A DNA stretch of 64,000 nt, from positions 62,001 through 126,000 of the forward strand of contig CAYYMH010000004.1 in assembly GCA_964472785.1 (NCBI GenBank), in the 5' to 3' direction. Source of the DNA: CAYYMH01 sp964472785 (GTDB lineage: Bacteria; Zhuqueibacterota; Zhuqueibacteria; Thermofontimicrobiales; Thermofontimicrobiaceae). This document shows positions 17,826-25,185 of this stretch, in pieces; position 1 is the stretch's first letter; the number at the start of each line of letters is the position of its first letter. A model generated the notes under the pieces. That model did no database searches. It was not told where the DNA came from and saw only the letters and a list, made by a program, of their open reading frames with translations. A program made the translations under genes and the position numbers.

Positions 17826-18518
17826 TCATTTTCCCAAATCTACATACTTGGTATTTGGATTATCCAACTTCCATTGTCTCCACGTGGTCAACGTTGACGG
17901 AATTTCATCGACGACCTGATCCGCGTACAAACCGCTGATACAAACAAGCGGCGTGCTTCCTTCTTTGAAATTCACATACGGATACCATATACTTTCGGTC
18001 TGATGATCGTACAGTAAAAACGTTCTCTCATAAGTCCACCCACTGGGAGCAAAGGTTAATGTTTCGCCTTCAATGTCACGGCTGTACACGACAGCCAAAT
18101 TTTCCAGCGGTCAGTAATTAACCGAAACATTAAGCCCGCCAATTCTATCGTTCACAACTTCATGGCTCGCCAATATCTGCACAGGATAAGCCCTCACATC
18201 ATCATTAATATTTACTCCAATGACAGAAATTCCAGAATTGTCACTGGGGTATCCATTCATCCCTTCAGATATGACTTGCGGGAAATTAATTGGCTGAATT
18301 GCATTCGGACCAAGTCCATAATTAAATTTTCCCGGCTCTAATCCGTACTCTTTCACCGCATGGGTAATATCCCATTCTTTACCAGTTCTGTCAGTAATTG
18401 TGACCTGATTATTGGTATCATCCTCTGTTATGTCAGAATTTGTGCTACTTTTATTTTTACAGGACTGTGCGATCAAAACAACTAAAGTAATGATCAAAAA
18501 CATTTTGAATAATTTCAT
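17826..18518 (-). CDS. DUF3179 lipoprotein with in-frame TGA, candidate selenoprotein
   Basis: One DUF3179 protein of about 230 residues is split by an in-frame TGA at 18113-18111. The first part has a signal peptide ending IAQSC (possible lipid-attached Cys), then DVRAYPVQIL and HEVVNDRIGG. After the TGA the same frame continues PLENLAVVYSRD, then LLYDHQTESIWYP and a final TTWRQW-type segment, all in family order. The TGA falls on the first Cys of the family motif YCPL, so selenocysteine is plausible, and a hairpin of the right size follows. A point nonsense mutation (TGC/TGT to TGA) is the alternative. AAGGAG precedes the ATG at 18518. Confidence 0.7.
18080..18113 (-). promoter_or_regulatory. 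Candidate bacterial SECIS-like hairpin after the TGA
   Basis: On the minus strand the TGA (18113-18111) is followed by 14 bases and then GGCTGT (18096-18091), a five-base loop CGTGT and ACAGCC (18085-18080), a perfect 6-bp stem extendable by one U-G pair. The loop starts 20 bases after the TGA and has G among its first two bases, which fits loose criteria for bacterial SECIS elements. It lies within the coding frame. Confidence 0.45.
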
Positions 18519-18537
18519 CTGATTTTCTCCTTAATAA

Positions 18538-19254
18538 TTAAGCTTTAAATGAAAATTCCCGTTCAAATAATTTTTTTAAAATCGTATACGTTTTTTTCTT
18601 ATAAAAAAATTGATGTTCTAAATTGCGTCTTTTCAGATGCTCCCACAAAGCGACTAAATCATCATAGGTATCGATATCATATTTCATTTCCAATTGGGCA
18701 ATTTCCAAATCTTTTTTTTGTGCACAATTTATTGTTTGCTGAAACACAATACTCGTGCTCCAATCGATATATTTGAACAATACCGGATAAAATTTAGTCG
18801 AACCGATCAAATAATAACCTCCGTCGTTAGCAAGCCCTAAAACGATATCGTTCTCATCCAATGCCGTAAAGCCGCGAATAATTGTGGTTTTATCCAAAGT
18901 CGGAATATCACTCCCGATCAACAATACCTTTTCGTAACCTTCATCAAAAATTTCACGCATGGCATTGGACATTTTTTCTCCCAGATCACGACCGTGCTGC
19001 TGATAATAATCCAAATCATCTCCCAGCCAATTTTTGATCATCTCATCAGCATGAGACGGTGTGTAAAACCATTTGACATCACAAAACTTGACATCTTTGA
19101 ACAGTTCAGCCAAATCCTCAACCATTGCCTGATATAATTCCAGCGACTCCTCCGGCGCTAATTGGGGTTGAAGCCGGGTTTTTACATTGCCGTACTCTGG
19201 TGCTTTTATAAATATAATTAATGCATTATTTTTTTTTGATGTTGTGCCATTCAT
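18538..19254 (-). CDS. DUF2064 / TIGR04282-type glycosyltransferase
   Basis: A 238-residue GT-A-fold protein related to the TIGR04282 family, often annotated as arsenosugar-biosynthesis-associated glycosyltransferase. Diagnostic segments are the N-terminal IIFIKAPEYGNVKTRLQPQL, GRDLGEKM, LIGSDIPTL and the GLANDGGYYLIG loop. A companion TIGR04283-type enzyme lies at 20.1 kb, the pairing usual for this family. No arsenic methyltransferase or radical SAM partner is in the window, so the product is uncertain. AAGGTG precedes the ATG. Confidence 0.85.
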   Translation of the reverse strand: MNGTTSKKNNALIIFIKAPEYGNVKTRLQPQLAPEESLELYQAMVEDLAELFKDVKFCDVKWFYTPSHADEMIKNWLGDDLDYYQQHGRDLGEKMSNAMREIFDEGYEKVLLIGSDIPTLDKTTIIRGFTALDENDIVLGLANDGGYYLIGSTKFYPVLFKYIDWSTSIVFQQTINCAQKKDLEIAQLEMKYDIDTYDDLVALWEHLKRRNLEHQFFYKKKTYTILKKLFEREFSFKA

Positions 19255-19362
19255 AATTTAAACACCTTATCTTCAGTCTGTATTGTAATAAAATACAATT
19301 ATTATGGTTGTCAATCAGAATTTACAATTAGACTTTTATTTGAACCAATAGTATTTATATTT

Positions 19363-19896
19363 TTAATTGACAAAAAAAGCAGATTCCAATCTGCGCCCTG
19401 CCTTGATTACTCTTTTAGATGCATCATCAACCAGAAAGTTGCTTGAGTTTACCTCCGTATTGTTTAAAACAAGCTTATTTACATCAATAGGCTCTGAAAA
19501 AGAATGAATCAGTCTTTCAACTTTTTGGATGGCTTTCTCAATTGCAGTCTTTATGTCAGGCTCACTGAGCGGGCTTTGCAGATAAACTTCCGCCATTTGC
19601 TGGCATTCATTGAAAATTTCTGTGGCAGGTTTTGGCGTGACGCCTGAATTCTCAAGTAATTTTAATGTATCATATTCATAGCGAATCTGATTTTTTAGGT
19701 GCATTTGGCTGCCGGTATTCAGCCGCAGGACTGACCTTAATGACGGTGCTCGAAGCAGAAAATTAATATTGTATTTACCCTGAGCCAAAAATTCGACAGT
19801 CATGTCTTCGGATTTTTTAACGCCAAATATTTCTTTTATCTCGCTTAATTTCGTGTATTCCCAAGCAATTAATAAAAAGTGATTTTCATTTCCCAT
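19363..19896 (-). pseudogene. Decayed phosphotransferase (aminoglycoside phosphotransferase/choline kinase-like)
   Basis: A 177-residue frame that reads like pieces of a kinase-fold phosphotransferase. The N-lobe is present (LAQGKYNINFLLR, YEYDTLKLLENSGVTPKP), then the sequence jumps to an ECQQMAEVYLQSPL helix and NNTEVNSSNFLV, which corresponds to the catalytic-loop region. About 50-100 residues between these parts are missing, and the metal-binding DWE-type segment expected after NFLV is replaced by an unrelated tail before the stop. Intact relatives are about 300 residues or more. An internal deletion plus truncation is the simplest reading; a short functional derivative cannot be excluded. 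Confidence 0.6.
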
Positions 19897-20102
19897 AATT
19901 ATCCACGTTTTTTTTAAATGAAAAGTATCATCTATTTTATTTTTCGCAGAGATGAAAATGCCATTGAAGCGGTCAATGGCAAATTGAATTCTTTATTTAA
20001 ATCCGATTGAAATTTTGAAACATAGAAAATTTTGTATTTCGAATTGAATGCCTCAAACGTTAAAAAATATTTTTCACCAAATCCTTGCTGATAGCTAATC
20101 GC

Positions 20103-20792
20103 TTACTTAAATTCATACCACTGGGCCAACGTATCCGGTGAAAAACCTAATTTGTAACCAATCTGCAATAGCCAATTTCTGAATAAATTCTTCGCTTTGC
20201 CCTCTTCAATCCAGCGGCGTGCAGAGGTGTTAATCCTGTAAGGTAAAATAATGACATCCCCTTCTTTCTTCAGTCGACTGCAAAAATCCATGTCCTCCAT
20301 GAGTGGAATCTCTTTGTAACCGCCAATTTTCTGAAATACATTCCGGCGAACAAAAATTCCCATATCCCCGTAGAACGTATTTAGTAAATGATTTTTTAAA
20401 TTGGACATCACTTCCACAGTTCGAAAAAACCATCCCACCTCGTCCAGATTATACTCAAAAGCACCGCCAACAATGCGCTCGTTCAAAAATAACTTTTTAA
20501 CAGCATTTATCGAATGTGGATGTGGGGTTACATCGGCGTGCAAAAACCATAAAATATCACCGGCAGCTAATTTTGCACCGGCATTCATTTGTGCACCTCT
20601 GCCGCGTGGCGCCTGAATAACGTTGGCATATTTCTTGGCTATTTTTACCGTATCATCTGCGCTGTTTGCATCTGCGACTATAATTTCGAGGGTGCTATCC
20701 AACTGGTGCAAATAATGCAAAAGTGAACCGATGTTTTCCTCTTCATTCAACGTCGGAATAATCACTGATATTTTAATTTTGGATGTCGTCAT
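20103..20792 (-). CDS. TIGR04283-type family 2 glycosyltransferase
   Basis: A 229-residue GT2 enzyme. SVIIPTLNEEENIG opens the GT-A fold, ADANSADDT follows, APRGRGAQMNAGA marks the family, and WFLHADVTPH contains the metal-binding DXD-like position. ALMEDMDFCSRLK-like EDMDF lies near residue 175. It pairs functionally with the DUF2064 protein at 18.5 kb, a pairing typical of this family, with the decayed phosphotransferase between them. No strong ribosome site is seen; the start lies about 60 bases after the small membrane protein gene. Confidence 0.88.
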   Translation of the reverse strand: MTTSKIKISVIIPTLNEEENIGSLLHYLHQLDSTLEIIVADANSADDTVKIAKKYANVIQAPRGRGAQMNAGAKLAAGDILWFLHADVTPHPHSINAVKKLFLNERIVGGAFEYNLDEVGWFFRTVEVMSNLKNHLLNTFYGDMGIFVRRNVFQKIGGYKEIPLMEDMDFCSRLKKEGDVIILPYRINTSARRWIEEGKAKNLFRNWLLQIGYKLGFSPDTLAQWYEFK

Positions 20793-20851
20793 CTATAAAA
20801 GCGGCTTGAGTTTTTTCCGTTTCCGTTTTCATTCCTATAAAAGTCGCTAAA

Positions 20852-20950
20852 TCAAAAACTAACTGTATGACCGAGCCAAAATACAAATAAAAGAACAACC
20901 ACATGCAAAATCCACCAACCGATCCTGCCTCTGATAAAATATTTAAGCAT
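20852..20950 (-). CDS. 32-residue single-pass membrane protein
   Basis: A very short gene supported by a strong GGAGG six bases before its ATG. The product begins MLKYFIRGRIGWW and continues as one hydrophobic helix (about residues 12-28) ending HTVSF. Positive N-terminus followed by a helix predicts an inner-membrane protein with N-in topology. The upstream membrane-protein gene ends within its ribosome site, so the two are coupled. A 73-residue frame overlapping it lacks a comparable ribosome site. I do not know a function; the peptide has the look of a conserved small protein. Confidence 0.6.
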   Translation of the reverse strand: MLKYFIRGRIGWWILHVVVLLFVFWLGHTVSF

Positions 20951-20953
20951 GAC

Positions 20954-21424
20954 TTACCTCCATAAAAAATGTCCGGCTGCAAAAATGACTGCAACGTAAA
21001 TAAAATGTTTGATCCACCAAAGTGTCGTGAACATCCGCCCTAAACCTGACGGGTAATAATGGGCTAAAACGCGTTGCGCAATAAACAGTTTGGCTAATAA
21101 GATGAAAATATCAGCCAATGTGGTTTTTAAAAGTAGATTCCCAATCGTCAAAGGACTGGGTAATGCCGACAAGCTAAACGTTGCCATGATGACCGTACCG
21201 AAAATAACCCCAAATCCGTTAATCAAATAGCCGATGATGACCGTCTTTTTTGAATTGAGCAAAAATGGCACAATGATCACATTCAGCAATCCGAAAATGA
21301 AAGGAATAAAATTTGCCGGATTGGCCTCTACAATCGGATGAATCCGCAAATGCAGCAGCCAGCCACCCAATGAAATGAGTATCAAAGCCCAGATGTACTG
21401 ATGAATCTCCTTTTTGAATAACAT
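20954..21424 (-). CDS. Uncharacterised polytopic membrane protein
   Basis: A 156-residue protein with four or five hydrophobic segments (about residues 10-27, 42-57, 62-85, 95-115 and 135-153). A conserved-looking FGLLNVIIVPFLLN and ADIFILLAKLFIAQRVL are the most distinctive parts. No catalytic motif is visible and I do not recognise the family. GAGG precedes the ATG, and the 32-residue membrane protein gene follows immediately, so both may work together in the membrane. Confidence 0.6.
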   Translation of the reverse strand: MLFKKEIHQYIWALILISLGGWLLHLRIHPIVEANPANFIPFIFGLLNVIIVPFLLNSKKTVIIGYLINGFGVIFGTVIMATFSLSALPSPLTIGNLLLKTTLADIFILLAKLFIAQRVLAHYYPSGLGRMFTTLWWIKHFIYVAVIFAAGHFLWR

Positions 21425-21476
21425 GCTTTTTACCTCACATTTTAATTTACTTTTTTAAACTGTTTACTTTACAAAA

Positions 21477-21508
21477 TTTGCCACGAAAACCCCAAGACAC
21501 GAAGAAAT
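21477..21508. repeat. Partial TTGCCAC-type intergenic repeat
   Basis: TTTGCCACGAAAACCCCAAG followed by ACACGAAGAAAT resembles the repeat at 12.57 kb and the right part of others in this window. Only one arm is recognisable here. The rest of the 226-base gap upstream of the barrel gene is A/T rich with nothing further seen. Confidence 0.4.
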
Positions 21509-21650
21509 AATAAGTTATAAGGAATTTATTTTTAAAGCCAGTTATATCTTATTCACATACTATTAATGTTTTAATTATTTTTTTCTTCGAGTATTCCTGA
21601 CTTGGAGACAAAAAAAATTTCAAATTCAAAAAGCTGGAGTCAAAATATTT

Positions 21651-22337
21651 TTAAAACCAAAACATTCGGAAAATATTAAAACCTAACCGATAATCATTAT
21701 CAGCAATATCCAGATCGCCGCCGGAAACATACATATCGGTCGTTAATCCAATGGCATTGGTAATCACGACTTGAAAAACGTGCCCGCCTATTTTATAATC
21801 CAGACCTGCGCCCCAACTGTTCGTCTTTTGTTTGTATCCGTCAACCACTGGAACCCATTCACCGATCAAAGCTAAATTATCGAAAAGCAAAAATCGCCCA
21901 CCGACGCCCAACGAAAACGTATCTTCCGACAGCGGATTCCCATAATTGGTATTTGTTGAAAAACCCGGAACTAAAATGATCGTAATCGAATTGCTTAGCT
22001 GACGCGAAATGAGCGCCTGAATATTAAATTTCATATTTTCAGAACGCCACACGTGCTCGCAGGGCTCAGGTTCAGTGAACAGACTGCCTCCTCCGTTCAG
22101 TCCAAACGAAAAAGGCCAGTCGCCTTGCTCGATTGGTAGCCATTTGAGTGATAATTCGAACTCGTGCTTGGTATTCGCATGTCCCAAGCTCAGGCTCAAA
22201 TTATCACGGATTCCAAACCCCAAACTGATAAAAATGGAAGCAGGTCCATTCAAACCAAAATAAGTATCGTACCCACTACGAATCGTCGGATAGAATCGGT
22301 GCGACACCCGAAACAACACATCCTTTTTGTCAAGCAT
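21651..22337 (-). CDS. DUF5777-like outer-membrane beta-barrel protein, start unresolved
   Basis: A 228-residue frame made of alternating polar and hydrophobic strands ending in an aromatic residue (MFWF), as expected for an outer-membrane barrel. The opening VLFRVSHRFYPTIRSGYDTYFG matches DUF5777 proteins. The frame is open upstream of this Met and encodes FFDPDFSATRLINLPTT, which also looks like family sequence, but no start codon, ribosome site or signal peptide is found there. Instead it runs into the preceding gene at an A10 tract. The protein may therefore be the C-terminal half of a frameshifted fusion. Annotated here from its first internal ATG. Confidence 0.65.
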   Translation of the reverse strand: MLDKKDVLFRVSHRFYPTIRSGYDTYFGLNGPASIFISLGFGIRDNLSLSLGHANTKHEFELSLKWLPIEQGDWPFSFGLNGGGSLFTEPEPCEHVWRSENMKFNIQALISRQLSNSITIILVPGFSTNTNYGNPLSEDTFSLGVGGRFLLFDNLALIGEWVPVVDGYKQKTNSWGAGLDYKIGGHVFQVVITNAIGLTTDMYVSGGDLDIADNDYRLGFNIFRMFWF

Positions 22338-22396
22338 TTTCGTTGTTGGCAGATTTATCAGTCGGGTCGCACTAAAATCCGGATCGAAAAATCGGT

Positions 22397-22906
22397 TTAC
22401 TTCTTCTTTAGTTCCGGACTGGTCTTTTTTTTTTCAGGTTTTTCTAATTTGATTGTTTCTTTTACCGCTTCCGGTTCTTTCAAACTGAAAATCCATTTTT
22501 CGATGATTTCAATTTCCTCATCCACCAATGGTGGCGCTTCCACCGGCATTCTGTTGTCAACGATACCTTCCCCGCCTTTTACTTTCATCAAAAGATAGCT
22601 CCGCTCCGGTCGTTTTGTGTCCACTAATTTCAATGTATCTATTTGCAAACTGGGAACATTGACAATCGCTTCGACAAATTTATCATCCTCAAGATTCAAC
22701 TTTTTCTTGGGATATTTGCCCCGATGACATCCGGCAACACTACAATGTTTTTTAAAAACAACTCTGACATCATTTAGCAGTTGCTCTTGTTTGACTTGCT
22801 CCTTCGTATGCTTTTCTGATTTTGCTTTATCCTGATTATCGTTGGCAAAAATAATCCCTATTACGATCAAGGAAAAGACAAGAAAAATTGAAATAATTTT
22901 TTTCAT
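22397..22906 (-). CDS. Exported CX4CH cytochrome-like protein
   Basis: A 169-residue exported protein with a signal peptide (MKKIISIFLVFSLIVIGIIFA) and one CSVAGCH motif, the CX4CH variant seen in small cytochrome-like domains of planctomycete type. A MPVEAPPLVDEEIEIIEKW segment supplies the usual distal Met and closing helix. The tail is Lys/Glu rich and ends shortly after an A10 run; a one-base slip there would continue into the DUF5777 barrel. GGAG precedes the ATG at 22906. Heme attachment to CX4CH is not assured. Confidence 0.75.
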   Translation of the reverse strand: MKKIISIFLVFSLIVIGIIFANDNQDKAKSEKHTKEQVKQEQLLNDVRVVFKKHCSVAGCHRGKYPKKKLNLEDDKFVEAIVNVPSLQIDTLKLVDTKRPERSYLLMKVKGGEGIVDNRMPVEAPPLVDEEIEIIEKWIFSLKEPEAVKETIKLEKPEKKKTSPELKKK

Positions 22907-22928
22907 GGTAACGCTCCATTTTTGGTTG

Positions 22929-23360
22929 TTAATTTTGTTCAGCCCCTTTATCAATCCAGTTTCGAATCAACTGGATTTCATCATCGCTCAAGGCTGACTT
23001 GTTTATCGGCATCTTTTGGGTGCCACTGGTTTGACGTCCTTCAATTTTGATCACCAAATAGCTGTTCTCCGCATCTGACGGCTTAACCAGCAATAAATCT
23101 TGCTCCTGCGATGAAGGTTGATTGACAAGGTGATCGTATGTATTTCCCTCTGACAAGTCCAAACCAGAAGCAGCGGCTGCTGAACTGTGACAGCCTGCAA
23201 TAGCACAGTTCGCAGTAAAAATTGGCTGAATATCATTTGCAAAAGATGGATTTTCCTTGACACCATTATCCGGCGACGTCGGACAATCCTCTTTGCCGCA
23301 GCCAATCCACAAAAAGTGCGAAATACAAGCTATAAAAATAATTAATGTGAACTTTTTCAT
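22929..23360 (-). CDS. CX4CH cytochrome-like lipoprotein
   Basis: A 143-residue paralogue of the next gene. The signal peptide ends HFLWIGC, a lipobox giving a lipid-anchored Cys near residue 21. The single heme-like motif is CAIAGCH near residues 52-58, and KMPINKSALSDDEIQLIRNWIDKG gives the Met and closing helix (only parts quoted). It lies 23 bases before the ATG of its paralogue. The pair with the barrel protein suggests an electron-transfer or envelope complex, by inference. Confidence 0.75.
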   Translation of the reverse strand: MKKFTLIIFIACISHFLWIGCGKEDCPTSPDNGVKENPSFANDIQPIFTANCAIAGCHSSAAAASGLDLSEGNTYDHLVNQPSSQEQDLLLVKPSDAENSYLVIKIEGRQTSGTQKMPINKSALSDDEIQLIRNWIDKGAEQN

Positions 23361-23399
23361 GTCTCAAACTCGCTTTGTTAAAAAAAGATTGTGTAAACA

Positions 23400-23960
23400 T
23401 TATTTAGTGAATTCATTATCGAAAAAATTATCACTCAGTGGATTCCTTTGCCTGGGCGCTCTGGATCTTTTTTGCAGGTCTTCGCTCAAGTCATCCATAT
23501 TGCCCTCGTAACCTACGGCGATCATCACAATTACTTCATACTCATCAGGCAGATTAAATTCTTCTTTAATCACATCGGGTTTAAAACCCGCCATCGGTCG
23601 AGCCACTAAATTAAGCTCGGTCGCCTGAAGTAAAATATTCTGAACAGCCATACCCACGTCAAATTGATAATATTGTCTTCCGTCTTTGAGTTGACAATCT
23701 AAATCTGGTTTCGAAAATGCCGCGATGAGCAAAGGCGCTTTTTCTGCCCAGCTATTCCCCTTTGATAACGCTGTTCTTCCCTTTTCCAACGCTGATTCTG
23801 ATGTCAAAAAAAGGAAACGCCACGGCTGATTGTTGAAACAGGATGCGGAAAGCTGAGCCGCATTTTTTATTTTGTCAATTATCTCATCAGACAAAGGTTC
23901 ATTTGAAAAAGCCCGCGAAGCCTTTCGTTTGTTCAATATTTCCAAAATGTGTGTTGACAT
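23400..23960 (-). CDS. Nitroreductase-family FMN protein
   Basis: A 186-residue nitroreductase-fold protein, normally a homodimer with FMN. RKASRAFSNEPL supplies the phosphate-binding Arg residues near 13-17, SASCFNNQPWRFLFL follows near residue 39, and the MIAVGYEG loop is near residue 150. Such enzymes use NAD(P)H to reduce nitro compounds, quinones or flavins; the substrate is not predictable. GGGGAGG precedes the ATG. It sits between DUF2892 and the cytochrome-like genes. Confidence 0.9.
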   Translation of the reverse strand: MSTHILEILNKRKASRAFSNEPLSDEIIDKIKNAAQLSASCFNNQPWRFLFLTSESALEKGRTALSKGNSWAEKAPLLIAAFSKPDLDCQLKDGRQYYQFDVGMAVQNILLQATELNLVARPMAGFKPDVIKEEFNLPDEYEVIVMIAVGYEGNMDDLSEDLQKRSRAPRQRNPLSDNFFDNEFTK

Positions 23961-23982
23961 AACCTCCCCTATTATTTTAATT

Positions 23983-24177
23983 TTATTTGGGTTGTTTTAC
24001 TTTGCACGTTGAAATACCCAGCGGAACATAGAGACCACATTTTCCGACCAATGCAGTGATAATTGGTATTAATCCGATAAGTCCCCACCAGCTATTTGCA
24101 ACGATGCCGACCATGATAATTGCAAAACCGAGAATTACACGCACGATTCTGTCGAGTGTACCGACATTCTTTTTCAT
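23983..24177 (-). CDS. DUF2892 small membrane protein
   Basis: A 64-residue protein matching the YgaP-like transmembrane domain family (DUF2892). MKKNVGTLDRIVRVILG is the diagnostic opening, followed by two hydrophobic segments separated by a short turn and a KCGLYVPLGISTC ending with two Cys. Relatives are often fused or adjacent to rhodaneses; none is adjacent here. CAGGAG precedes the ATG. Confidence 0.88.
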   Translation of the reverse strand: MKKNVGTLDRIVRVILGFAIIMVGIVANSWWGLIGLIPIITALVGKCGLYVPLGISTCKVKQPK

Positions 24178-24218
24178 CTGACTTTGCTCCTGTTTGATAA
24201 TCTGAATTTTTATATATA

Positions 24219-24298
24219 CGGATTTAAGGCATCAGCCTTTTACATTAATTTGGAATTAAGGCGTCATTTTATTGAATACCTAAATCGGATTTAAGGCA
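24219..24298. repeat. Short direct repeats in spacer
   Basis: CGGATTTAAGGCA occurs twice, at 24219-24231 and 24286-24298, in the 166-base gap, with a related GGAATTAAGGCG between them. No function is evident. Confidence 0.45.
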
Positions 24299-24343
24299 GC
24301 TGTGTTTAAAATCCTGACGGATTAATTCCGGAACGCTTGAGCT

Positions 24344-25147
24344 CTACTTGATCAAAATACATTTCTTTGTTTGATAACTGTCTTGAAATTTCACCTGATA
24401 AACATAAATGCCTGATGGAACGTCTTGTCCGTTAAAGTCGCTGCCATCCCATTCAAACCTGAATTGTCCGGCTTGACTGTGATTTTGTTGAGCTTCAAAA
24501 ACCATTTCACCGCTCAAATTATAAATTCGAATAAGCACATTATCCGCATCATCAATCTGGTAGCGAATCATCGTACTTGAATTGAACGGATTCGGATAAT
24601 TTTGATAAACTGTGAATTGTTCCGGGATATTGGATTTGTTCATTGCTACATTCGTCCCGCTTTTTTGGGCTGTTTTTTCTGCTGTCGGTGTCGGATCGTC
24701 TCCTGACGTGCCAAAATTCCCGTTAACCGCATTGCCGGTAAAATTGAATGTCACCGATTCGACATCCGCGCCGGGAGCAACCCAACCCACATTCCAGTTC
24801 CTCGCATTTGAGTTGGAATGTGTTGCTTCGCCACTTTGAATTTTTGCGTTATTTCCGGGATTGGACAATGTCCCAGCAGAAACTTTCAAATTAAAGCCTC
24901 CTTTGCTGCCAACTGGACCGCCAGTTACTGTAATTGCCAGTGTGTAGGTTTCTCCTGAAACGTATCCATCGGTGAAGATATCGGGAGTTGCATTCAACGT
25001 TATAGCAGAATTTCCTTCTGATAACGAACCGTGACATGTACAACCGGACGTCGTGACACCTGTCTTACCAGATGAGCTTGAAATCAAATAACTCGTAAAT
25101 CCAACCAATAAAATGCCCACGAACAATAATGATATTTTGTTATCCAT
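24344..25147 (-). CDS. Choice-of-anchor V domain protein with T9SS-type sorting tail
   Basis: A 267-residue exported protein. After an N-terminal hydrophobic signal it has GCTCHG, a CxxCH motif near residue 35 that opens the choice-of-anchor V domain. The domain core includes VTGGPVGSKGGFNLKVSAG and ARNWNVGWVAPG. The last 80 or so residues form a Por secretion tail: YQNYPNPFNSSTMIRYQI, then VLIRIYNLSGE and DVPSGIYVYQVKF. This tail type directs cargo to the type IX secretion system in FCB bacteria, implying surface display or release. GGAG precedes the ATG. Confidence 0.88.
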   Translation of the reverse strand: MDNKISLLFVGILLVGFTSYLISSSSGKTGVTTSGCTCHGSLSEGNSAITLNATPDIFTDGYVSGETYTLAITVTGGPVGSKGGFNLKVSAGTLSNPGNNAKIQSGEATHSNSNARNWNVGWVAPGADVESVTFNFTGNAVNGNFGTSGDDPTPTAEKTAQKSGTNVAMNKSNIPEQFTVYQNYPNPFNSSTMIRYQIDDADNVLIRIYNLSGEMVFEAQQNHSQAGQFRFEWDGSDFNGQDVPSGIYVYQVKFQDSYQTKKCILIK

Positions 25148-25185
25148 TTTTCATCTCCAATGAAAGGTAAAAAATAAGTGAGAAT

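Noticed and set aside
19926..20102. Open stretch after the TIGR04283 enzyme stop, same frame
   Set aside because: About 55 codons continue after the TAA without another start codon or any family similarity; the enzyme already has a complete C-terminus, so readthrough was not proposed.
20773..20994. 73-residue minus-strand frame
   Set aside because: It overlaps the glycosyltransferase start and the 32-residue gene in another frame, lacks a ribosome site and reads like out-of-frame translation of that gene.
22397..22906. Lipoprotein assignment for the second CX4CH protein
   Set aside because: Its signal peptide has no Cys at the cleavage region, unlike its paralogue, so only export was claimed.
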